A stretch of 64,000 nucleotides of DNA from Pseudomonas kuykendallii (GTDB lineage Bacteria; Pseudomonadota; Gammaproteobacteria; Pseudomonadales; Pseudomonadaceae): NCBI RefSeq assembly GCF_900106975.1, contig NZ_FNNU01000005.1:124001-188000 (forward strand), read 5' to 3'. The notes beneath the pieces were generated by a model. That model was not told where the DNA came from, ran no database searches, and saw nothing but the letters and a program-made list of their open reading frames with translations. Each line of letters begins with the position of its first letter. Position 1 is the first letter of the stretch. Shown here in pieces: positions 34,094 through 41,700 of the stretch. The translations under genes and the position numbers were made by a program.

Positions 34094-35528
34094 CGCGGTC
34101 TCCTTTGCCTGACTGGCGTTCGTCGCCGTCGATGTCCGGTTCTGCGCCGGACAGCGGCCGCATCGGCTGTCGCGAGTGACCGGGACCTGCGTCTTCCATG
34201 GGCGGCGCGTCGCCCAGCAGCTTCGGTCCCTTGCGCATCAGGCGCAGCAGGTAGGTGATGCCGACGCCGAAGACCAGGAAGTAGACGACGAAGAACAGGC
34301 TCATGCTGACGCCCATCTCCTTGGCGCCGTGTCCGGACACCGCATCGCTGGTGCGCAGCAGGCCGTAGATCACCCACGGCTGACGACCGACTTCGGTGGT
34401 TATCCAGCCGGCGAGGATGGCGATGGTCCCGGCCGGGCCCAGCAACAGCACGAAGCGGTGGAACCAGGGCGACTCGTACAGTCGCCCGCGTAACCTCAGG
34501 TAGGCGCTCCAGAAGCCGGCGAGGATCATCAGCAGGCCCAGCCCGACCATGACGCGGAAGCTCCAGAACACGATCAGCGAATTCGGCCGGTCTTCCTTCG
34601 GCCAGGCCTTCAGTCCCTTGATTTCGCCGTCCCAGTCGTGGGCGAGGATCAGGCTACCGAGACGCGGAACGCCGAGCGCGAAATGCGTGGTTTCGGCTTC
34701 CATGTCGGGAATGCCGAACAGCAGCAGGGGAATTCCGCGCTCGGTTTCCCAGTGGCCCTCGATGGCGGCGATCTTCGCCGGCTGGTGCTTGAGCGTATTC
34801 AGGCCATGGAAGTCCCCTACCACGGCCTGCACAGGCGCCACGATCAGTGCCATCCACATGGCCATCGAGAACATCCGCCGGATACCGGGTTCGCGATTGC
34901 CCTTGAGCAGGTGCCAGGCGCCGGTGGCACCGACGATGAAGGCGGTGGCAATGAACGCCGCTATCGCCATGTGCGCCAGGCGATAGGAAAAGGACGGGTT
35001 GAAGACGATCTGCCACCAGTCCGCCGGCTCGAAGATGCCGTCGACGATCGCGTAGCCCTGCGGCGTATGCATCCAGCTGTTGGACGAGAGAATCCAGAAG
35101 GTCGAGATCAGCGTGCCGATGGCCACCATCAAGGTGGCGAAGAAGTGCAGTCCGCGACCGACCTTGTTCCAGCCGAACAGCATGATGCCGAGGAAGCCGG
35201 CCTCGAGGAAAAACGCGGTGAGCACCTCGTAGGTGAGCAACGGGCCCATGATGCTGCCGGCCTTCTCCGAGAGTCCCGCCCAGTTGGTGCCGAACTGGTA
35301 GCTCATGACCACGCCGGAGACCACGCCCATGGCGAAGGTAACCGCGAATATCTGTAACCAGAACCGGTAAAGCTGTCGGTAGCTTTCGTCGCGGGTACGC
35401 AGCCACAGGCCTTCGAGCACCGCCAGGTAGCTGGCCAGGCCGATGCTGAACGCCGGGAAGATGATGTGGAAGGAGATGGTGAAAGCGAACTGGATGCGGG
35501 CCAGTTCCAGAGCGTCCAGGCCGAACAT
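34083..35528 (-). CDS. cioA: Cyanide-insensitive (bd-type) quinol oxidase subunit I
   Basis: A 481-residue haem-carrying subunit I. ATG 35528 (MFGLDALELARIQFAF) follows GAGAGGA; upstream in-frame residues are not conserved. The N-terminal helix with the haem-ligand histidine (FAFTISFHIIFPAFSIGLASY), PLLTYEVLTAFFLEAGFLGIMLFG, and the GRQPWVIYGLLRTSDAVSGH quinol-site strand are all seen. The loop between the central helices is short, the hallmark of CIO rather than CydAB. In Pseudomonas CIO is tuned by RoxSR and ANR. A TTGTA-N10-TACAA dyad lies ~200 bp upstream, but I see no clean ANR box. Confidence 0.94.
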   Translation of the reverse strand: MFGLDALELARIQFAFTISFHIIFPAFSIGLASYLAVLEGLWLRTRDESYRQLYRFWLQIFAVTFAMGVVSGVVMSYQFGTNWAGLSEKAGSIMGPLLTYEVLTAFFLEAGFLGIMLFGWNKVGRGLHFFATLMVAIGTLISTFWILSSNSWMHTPQGYAIVDGIFEPADWWQIVFNPSFSYRLAHMAIAAFIATAFIVGATGAWHLLKGNREPGIRRMFSMAMWMALIVAPVQAVVGDFHGLNTLKHQPAKIAAIEGHWETERGIPLLLFGIPDMEAETTHFALGVPRLGSLILAHDWDGEIKGLKAWPKEDRPNSLIVFWSFRVMVGLGLLMILAGFWSAYLRLRGRLYESPWFHRFVLLLGPAGTIAILAGWITTEVGRQPWVIYGLLRTSDAVSGHGAKEMGVSMSLFFVVYFLVFGVGITYLLRLMRKGPKLLGDAPPMEDAGPGHSRQPMRPLSGAEPDIDGDERQSGKGDRDEL

Positions 35529-36211
35529 GGCAATCCTCTCGGGCACGGTAGGCAGGGTCGCCTGCAACGGAACATGGCGGTATCTGTCGTACCGCTGGAC
35601 GGAGCGCCTCGAGGGCGATCGATGCAGGCCCAGTTGTGACGGGGCAAGTCGCGCTTTAGTTTGCTCTCGAGGGCAGTATTAACTGCGTCGGTTCGTCGCA
35701 GAGCATTAAAGACCATGCGCAAAGGGTTGTAACGGGCGTTCTACAACGCATGTAGCCGCCTTGGAGCAGTCCGCCGGGCAACCCATATCGAGCTCCGATC
35801 CCGGCGAACCAGCCGACCGGTGGTAGGAGGCCGAAGGGATATGTCCTGATTTTAAAAAATCACCTTTGAATTCAGTTAATTAACGTTTTCATTCGAATGT
35901 TTTTCTTGCGCTAAGCCTGGGGTTTTAGCGAGGCCATTTCGGATTGGTTCGCAAGCGACTCTTTATCCTGCGAAATTGATGCTCCAGCTCAGAACTAAAG
36001 ATTGCCGTCCGGGGTCAGGATAACTAGGCCGTGCAACGCACCGATAACAGCGGGCGTCACGGTCAATTCTGCTTTTCGCAGTCCATTCTAATAATGTTGC
36101 CGAACCCGGATCTGCTGCGATTCTTGCATCGCTGCGATGAAGGTTGCGCGTTTCGTAGTTGGGGAATGCGACCCTGCCAGGTCGCTGCTGGATTTCATCG
36201 GAGGGCTACAT
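35529..36211. other. Divergent control region between cioA and glgA
   Basis: A 683-base gap with no gene. Contents seen: dyad TTGTA-N10-TACAA (35727-35746) nearer cioA; A/T-rich dyad TGATTTT-AA-AAAATCA (35847-35862); an A/T-rich stretch 35850-35910; and an AlgU-like box pair near 35992-36020 facing glgA. The regulators are not identified. Confidence 0.6.
35992..36020 (+). promoter_or_regulatory. Possible AlgU (sigma22) promoter of glgA
   Basis: GAACTA (35992-35997), a 17-base spacer and TCAGGA (36015-36020) resemble the ECF consensus GAACTT-N16/17-TCTGA: five of six at -35, with only the TC of the -10 certain. It would give a ~185-nt leader. AlgU control of trehalose genes is known in some pseudomonads, which makes it plausible; the match alone is modest. 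Confidence 0.35.
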
Positions 36212-37759
36212 ATGGGTGACGCGGCATTGAAAACGGTGTTTGGAAGCGCGGCCAGGACGGCCAGTGTGCCTATGGTCATCCGGCCGACACTTGAGGTCCG
36301 TAGCATTCAGGACAGCAAGAAGAAAGTGCTCTTCGTTACTTCGGAACTCGCCGACCTCGTCAAGACGGGTGGCCTGGGCGATGTTTCCGCCGCTCTACCT
36401 CGGGCTTTGTCGAACCTTCACGATGTTCGCGTTCTGATTCCGGGCTACCCCCAAGTGATCAACAGCGGCCATACCATTCGGGTGATCGGCGAAGTCAGCG
36501 GGCATGCCGCCCTGCCGCCGAGCAAGATCGGCCGGATCGATCTGGACGACGGCCTGATCATCTACGTATTGCTCTGCCCGGAGCTGTACGACCGCGACGG
36601 CAGCCCCTATGGCGACAACAACGGCCGCGACTGGCCGGACAACCACATCCGCTTCGCCCGCCTGGGCCTGGCCGCCGCAGAGTTTGCCGCTGGTGCAGCA
36701 GGTATTCGCTGGTGCCCCGATCTGGTGCATGCCAATGACTGGCCCGCCGGACTGGCGCCGGCCTACATGCACTGGCGTGGCCAGAAGACCCCCAGCGTCT
36801 TCACCATCCATAACCTCGCGTACCAAGGGACACTGCCGTTCGAGTGCAGCCCGGAGCTGGACATCCCCGCCTCGGCGTGCACCCCGGAACGCATGGAATT
36901 CCACGGTCGCCTGTCCATGCTCAAGGCCGGCATCGCTTACGCCAGCCACGTGACGACGGTCAGCGCCACCTACGCCGAGGAAATCACCACTCCAGAATTC
37001 GGTTGCGGGCTCGAAGGCTTCCTCGCCAGCACTGCGCGTTCCGGCCGCCTCAGCGGCATCATCAATGGCATCGACGAGAGCTGGGAGCCGGAAACCGATC
37101 CGCACCTGGTTCAGCGCTTCGCCATCCACGATTGGGAAGGCAAGGCGGTCAACGCGCAGCACGTTCGCGACCTGTTCGGTCTGCAGCCCTCCTCCGGCCC
37201 GTTGTTCGCGGTGGTTTCGCGCCTGGTCTATCAGAAAGGTCTCGACCTCACCCTGAAAGTCGCCCACGACATCGTCGCCGCCGGTGGCCAGATCGCCATC
37301 ATTGGCCGCGGCGAGCCGCACATCGAGAACGCCATGCGCGATTTGGGTCGGCGTTATCCAGGACAGATCGGCGTGCACATCGGTTTCAACGAGACCGACG
37401 CCCGCCGCATGTTCGCCGGTAGTGACTTCCTGCTGATGCCCTCTCGCTACGAGCCCTGCGGCCTCAGCCAGATGTATGCGCAACGCTTCGGTTCGCTGCC
37501 GGTCGCGCGGCGCACCGGCGGACTCGCCGACAGCATCGAGGACGGCGTCACCGGTTTCCTGTTCAACGAATCGACCATCCATAGCTATCAGGAGGCAGTA
37601 CAGCGCGCGCTGCATGTCTTCGCCCAACCCGGGCTGCTCAATGCCATGCGCTGTCGCGCCATGGCATCCCCGTTCTACTGGCATCAGTCGATCGCTCCTT
37701 ACGCCCACCTCTACGAACAGTTGTTGGAAGGTCGTAGCGAGGCCGCAGCGGTCAACTGA
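36212..37759 (+). CDS. glgA: Glycogen synthase (GT5)
   Basis: A 515-residue glycosyltransferase that extends linear alpha-1,4-glucan from a nucleotide-glucose donor. The start at ATG 36212 is fixed by GGAGGG six bases upstream; an ATG 75 bases earlier has no site. The GT5 N-terminal donor loop is intact (KTGGLGD, Lys51), as are HANDWPAGL, IHNLAYQG and the C-terminal EPCGLSQMYAQRFGSLPV with catalytic Glu414. The ~35 N-terminal residues before KKVLFVTSE are an unusual extension. First gene of glgA-treZ-malQ-treY. No glgC is nearby, so the donor (ADP- or UDP-glucose) is open. Confidence 0.95.
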   Translation: MGDAALKTVFGSAARTASVPMVIRPTLEVRSIQDSKKKVLFVTSELADLVKTGGLGDVSAALPRALSNLHDVRVLIPGYPQVINSGHTIRVIGEVSGHAALPPSKIGRIDLDDGLIIYVLLCPELYDRDGSPYGDNNGRDWPDNHIRFARLGLAAAEFAAGAAGIRWCPDLVHANDWPAGLAPAYMHWRGQKTPSVFTIHNLAYQGTLPFECSPELDIPASACTPERMEFHGRLSMLKAGIAYASHVTTVSATYAEEITTPEFGCGLEGFLASTARSGRLSGIINGIDESWEPETDPHLVQRFAIHDWEGKAVNAQHVRDLFGLQPSSGPLFAVVSRLVYQKGLDLTLKVAHDIVAAGGQIAIIGRGEPHIENAMRDLGRRYPGQIGVHIGFNETDARRMFAGSDFLLMPSRYEPCGLSQMYAQRFGSLPVARRTGGLADSIEDGVTGFLFNESTIHSYQEAVQRALHVFAQPGLLNAMRCRAMASPFYWHQSIAPYAHLYEQLLEGRSEAAAVN

Positions 37760-37852
37760 AACCACCATCTCCGGCACTCCGGTAGCTACCTGTGGATGCG
37801 TCGACACGCTGAAGCCGGTGGCTACCGCCATCGCCGGTAAGGCGAAAATGCA

Positions 37853-39631
37853 ATGGCTCCCGAAGTGATCGACAGCGGGCGGCACGGCGCCGTGTTGCTC
37901 GAACAAGGCAAAACCCGCTTTTCCCTCTGGGCACCGGACGCCCGCAGCGTGGCCGTCGAACTGGACGGCGGACATCGTCATCCGCTGGAGAAATCCGCCG
38001 ATGGCTGGTTCCTCGCCGAGCTTCCGGTAAGTGCCGGTACGCGCTACCAGTACCGCATTGATGACGACCTGCTGGTGCCCGATCCCGCGTCGCGGGCGCA
38101 ATCGGGTGACGTCCATTCGCCGAGCGTGGTGGTCGACCCGCAGGCCTATGCCTGGCAATCCACCGACTGGCTGGGTCGCCCCTGGCGCGAGACGGTGCTC
38201 TACGAACTCCATGTGGGACTGCTGGGCGGTTACGCCGGCGTCGAGAAGCACCTGCCGCGTCTGGTCGAGCTGGGCGTCACCGCGATCGAGCTGATGCCGC
38301 TCAACGAGTTTCCCGGCGCACGCAACTGGGGCTATGACGGCGTCCTGCCCTACGCACCCGAGGCCTCCTACGGTACGCCGGACGAGCTCAAGCACCTGAT
38401 CGACACGGCCCACGGGCTCGGCCTGATGGTCTTTCTCGATGTCGTCTACAACCACTTCGGCCCGGACGGCAACTACCTCGGCGCCTACGCCAAGGACTTC
38501 TTCAACCACGACCTGCATACGCCATGGGGCGACGCCATCGACTTCCGCCGCCGCGAGGTGCGCGACTTCTTCATCGACAACGCGCTGATGTGGGTGAACG
38601 ACTACCGCTTCGACGGCCTGCGCCTGGACGCCGTGCATGCGATCTCCGAGCGTGACTTCCTCGTCGAGCTGGCCGAGCGCGTGCGCGCCTCGCTGCAACC
38701 CGGCCGCCATGTGCACCTGGTGCTGGAAAACGAGAACAACGCCTCCAGCTTGCTGGAGAACGCTTTCGAGGCGCAGTGGAACGACGACGGGCACAACGTC
38801 CTGCACGTGCTGCTCACCGGCGAGCACCAGGGTTACTACGCCGACTACGCCAGCGACGCCACCGCCAAGCTGGCCCGCTGCCTCGGCCAGGGCTTCATCT
38901 ACCAGGGCAACGCCAACCGTCACGGCAAGTCGCGCGGCGAGCCCAGCGGCCACCTGTCGCCAACGGCCTTCGTGCTGTTCCTGCAGAACCACGACCAGAC
39001 CGGCAACCGTGCCTTCGGCGACCGTCTGGTCGGCCTGGTGGAAGAACCTCGTGCACTGCGCGCAGCGACCGCTGTGCTGCTGCTTTCGCCGATGATCCCG
39101 ATGCTGTTCATGGGCGAGGAATGGGGCGCGAAGCAGCCCTTCCTGTTCTTCACCGATCATCACGGAGAACTGGCCGAGGCGGTGCGTGAAGGACGCCGGG
39201 GCGAGTTTTCCGAGTTCGCGGAGTTCAACGACGAACGCAAGCGCGCGCTGATTCCCGATCCCAACGCCGAAAGCACCTTCGAGGCGTCCCGTCCCGATTT
39301 CGACGCAGTCGGGGAACCCGAGCACGCCGAGTGGCATGCGCTGTACAAGTCGTTGCTCGCGCTGCGCCATGCGCAGATCGTCCCTAACCTGGCGCAGGCG
39401 AAGATGCTCGGTGCCGAGGTGGTCGGCGACAAGGCCGTGGTCGCGCGCTGGCAGCTGGGTGAGCGGGTGCTGCGCATCGAGCTCAACCTGGGCGCCGAGG
39501 CGCTGTCGCTGGCGGATTCCAGCGCCGCTTTCGAGCCGATCCACGAGAGCATCGATAGCGCATTCGACGCACGCGCGAAGGGACAACTGCAAGGTCTCGC
39601 GGCCTTGGTCTTCTGGGAGAACCGAACATGA
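37853..39631 (+). CDS. treZ: Malto-oligosyltrehalose trehalohydrolase
   Basis: A 592-residue GH13 enzyme releasing trehalose from maltooligosyltrehalose made by TreY. An N-terminal CBM48-like beta domain (TRFSLWAPDARSVAVEL) precedes the barrel: DVVYNHFGPDGNYLG, nucleophile Asp259 (GLRLDAVHAI), acid/base Glu292 (LENENNA), FLQNHDQTGNRAFGDRL. The LDAVHAI..LENENN combination is TreZ-specific and separates it from GlgB and GlgX. The ATG at 37853 is 93 bp after glgA, and its stop overlaps the malQ start (ATGA). Confidence 0.95.
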   Translation: MAPEVIDSGRHGAVLLEQGKTRFSLWAPDARSVAVELDGGHRHPLEKSADGWFLAELPVSAGTRYQYRIDDDLLVPDPASRAQSGDVHSPSVVVDPQAYAWQSTDWLGRPWRETVLYELHVGLLGGYAGVEKHLPRLVELGVTAIELMPLNEFPGARNWGYDGVLPYAPEASYGTPDELKHLIDTAHGLGLMVFLDVVYNHFGPDGNYLGAYAKDFFNHDLHTPWGDAIDFRRREVRDFFIDNALMWVNDYRFDGLRLDAVHAISERDFLVELAERVRASLQPGRHVHLVLENENNASSLLENAFEAQWNDDGHNVLHVLLTGEHQGYYADYASDATAKLARCLGQGFIYQGNANRHGKSRGEPSGHLSPTAFVLFLQNHDQTGNRAFGDRLVGLVEEPRALRAATAVLLLSPMIPMLFMGEEWGAKQPFLFFTDHHGELAEAVREGRRGEFSEFAEFNDERKRALIPDPNAESTFEASRPDFDAVGEPEHAEWHALYKSLLALRHAQIVPNLAQAKMLGAEVVGDKAVVARWQLGERVLRIELNLGAEALSLADSSAAFEPIHESIDSAFDARAKGQLQGLAALVFWENRT

Positions 39632-41700
39632 GTGCCCTGCTTCACAAACTCGCCCGCGCCGCCGGCGTGGCGATCGACTGGGTGGATGCCGACGGCCGTG
39701 CGCAGACCGTGACCGACGAGGTCCTGCGTTCGGTGCTGGGCGGGCTCGAGTTGCCCGCCGAGGACGACGAGCAGGTGCTCGACAGCCTCGAAAAGCTCCG
39801 CCGCATCCTCGGCTCGGGCAACCTGCCGCCGCTGCTCACCGTCGATCGAGGCCAGTGGCTCGACCTGTCCCACTACTTTTCGCCCAACGCTTTGTGCGAG
39901 GTCGAGCTGGAGAATGGCGGGCGCCTCGCCCTGCACCTGAGCGACCACGGCTGGCTGCCGGCGCTGGACGAAATCGGCTATCACACGCTGCGTTTCGCCG
40001 GTGAACAGTGCGTGCTGGCCGTGGCGCCGCAGCGCTGCTTCAACATGAGCGATGCCACGGGAAGTCGTCATCCGCGTGCCTGGGGCATCGGCGTGCAGCT
40101 GTATTCCCTGCGCCGCGCCGGCGACGGCGGAATTGGCGATACCCAAGCGCTGGAAGTCCTCGCCCGCTCGGCTGCCGCGCATGGCGCCGATGCGTTGGGC
40201 ATCAGCCCGGTGCACGCCATGTTCAGCGCCGACAGCAACCGCTACAGCCCCTATTCGCCGTCGAGTCGCCTGTTCAACAACGTGCTCTACAGCGCGCCGG
40301 GCAGCATCCTCGGCGAGCGAGCGGTACGCCAGGCGATGGAGTCGGCCGGGCTGGAAGCGGAGATGCAGCGCCTCGAACAGCTCGAGTTGATCGACTGGCC
40401 CGCCGCTGCCGCCGCCAAGCAGCGCCTGTTGTGGGCGCTCTACGAGGATTTCCGCACCGGCGGCAATCCCCTGGCGGAAGACTTCGCCAGCTTCCGCCGG
40501 CATGCCGGCGAGGCGCTGGAGAACCACTGCCGCTTCGAGGCGCTGCACGCCTTCCACATCCGCGAAGGCGACATCTGGGACTGGCGTCACTGGCCGCAGG
40601 AGTACCGCAACCCGCACAGCGCCGCTGTCATCGACTTCGCCCGCGAGCACGCCGAGGAAATCAGCTATCACGCGTTCTGCCAGTGGCTGATCGACCGCGG
40701 CCTGGACCGCACGCAGACCGCCGCGCGCTCCGCCGGCATGCACATCGGCCTGATCAGCGACCTCGCCGTCGGCGCGGATGGCGGCGGCAGCCAGGCCTGG
40801 AGCCGGCAGGCGCAACTGCTGCCGCAGCTCACCGTCGGCGCGCCGCCGGACATCCTCAACCGCTCCGGGCAGAGCTGGGGCATCTCCGCCTTCTCGCCCT
40901 GGGGGCTGAAGGCGCACGGATTCTCCGCCTTCATCGAGATGCTGCGGGCGAACCTCGCCCACGCCGGCGGCATGCGCATCGACCATGTCATGGGGTTGCA
41001 TCGCCTGTGGGTCATGCCCGCCGGCGCCAGCTCCGATCAGGGCGCCTATCTGCATTATCCGGAAGAGGACCTGCTGCGCCTGCTGGCCCTGGAATCGGTG
41101 CGCCACCATGCCATCGTCCTCGGTGAAGACCTAGGGACCGTGCCCGAAGGCCTGCGCGAGCGCCTGGCCGCGCGCGGCATCCTCGGCATGCGCGTGCTGC
41201 TGTTCGAGCAGGACCACGCCCAGCGTTTCTTCGCCCCGCAGGAATGGCCGGAGACCTCCATCGCCACCACCAGCACCCACGACCTGCCGCCGATCCCGGC
41301 GTGGTGGAAAGGCGGCGACATCGAATGGCGCGCCCGCATCGAAGGGCTCGCCGAGGAAAAGCTCGACGAACAGCGGCGCGCCCGCGAGCGTGAGCGCGAG
41401 GGGTTGCGCGCCGCCCTCGCGCGCGCCTGCGATCTGCCCGCCGACGTCACCGCGCAGTCCCCCGCGCTGGGTGACGCCGCGGCCGCCTTCATCGGCCTGA
41501 CGCCCGCGCCGCTGGCGTTGCTGCCGATGGAGGACGTGCTCGGCCTGGAAGAACAACCCAACCTCCCCGGCACCATCGACGAACACCCGAACTGGCGACG
41601 CCGCTGGGAAGGCGACTGCGCCGACCTGCTCGACGCCCCGCTACCCCGCCAGCGCCTGCTGGTTCTCGACAAGGCCCGCCACCAAACGGAGCAAAACTAG
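39628..41700 (+). CDS. malQ: 4-alpha-glucanotransferase (amylomaltase)
   Basis: A 690-residue GH77 enzyme that disproportionates linear maltodextrins, supplying chains of suitable length to TreY and GlgA. Conserved blocks: RAWGIGVQLYSLRRAGDGGIGD, LISDLAVGADGGGSQAW, nucleophile Asp452 (MRIDHVMGLHRLW), acid/base Glu500 with Asp501 (GEDLGTVPEGL), and TSTHDLPPIPAWW. The N-terminal ~130 residues (a MalQ-type beta domain) are present. It overlaps treZ by 4 bases, and its stop is directly followed by the treY ATG with no gap, so the three are tightly coupled. Confidence 0.95.
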   Translation: MSALLHKLARAAGVAIDWVDADGRAQTVTDEVLRSVLGGLELPAEDDEQVLDSLEKLRRILGSGNLPPLLTVDRGQWLDLSHYFSPNALCEVELENGGRLALHLSDHGWLPALDEIGYHTLRFAGEQCVLAVAPQRCFNMSDATGSRHPRAWGIGVQLYSLRRAGDGGIGDTQALEVLARSAAAHGADALGISPVHAMFSADSNRYSPYSPSSRLFNNVLYSAPGSILGERAVRQAMESAGLEAEMQRLEQLELIDWPAAAAAKQRLLWALYEDFRTGGNPLAEDFASFRRHAGEALENHCRFEALHAFHIREGDIWDWRHWPQEYRNPHSAAVIDFAREHAEEISYHAFCQWLIDRGLDRTQTAARSAGMHIGLISDLAVGADGGGSQAWSRQAQLLPQLTVGAPPDILNRSGQSWGISAFSPWGLKAHGFSAFIEMLRANLAHAGGMRIDHVMGLHRLWVMPAGASSDQGAYLHYPEEDLLRLLALESVRHHAIVLGEDLGTVPEGLRERLAARGILGMRVLLFEQDHAQRFFAPQEWPETSIATTSTHDLPPIPAWWKGGDIEWRARIEGLAEEKLDEQRRAREREREGLRAALARACDLPADVTAQSPALGDAAAAFIGLTPAPLALLPMEDVLGLEEQPNLPGTIDEHPNWRRRWEGDCADLLDAPLPRQRLLVLDKARHQTEQN

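Noticed and set aside
36137-36211. Upstream ATG giving GlgA 25 extra residues
   Set aside because: No ribosome site there, while GGAGGG is ideally placed for ATG 36212.
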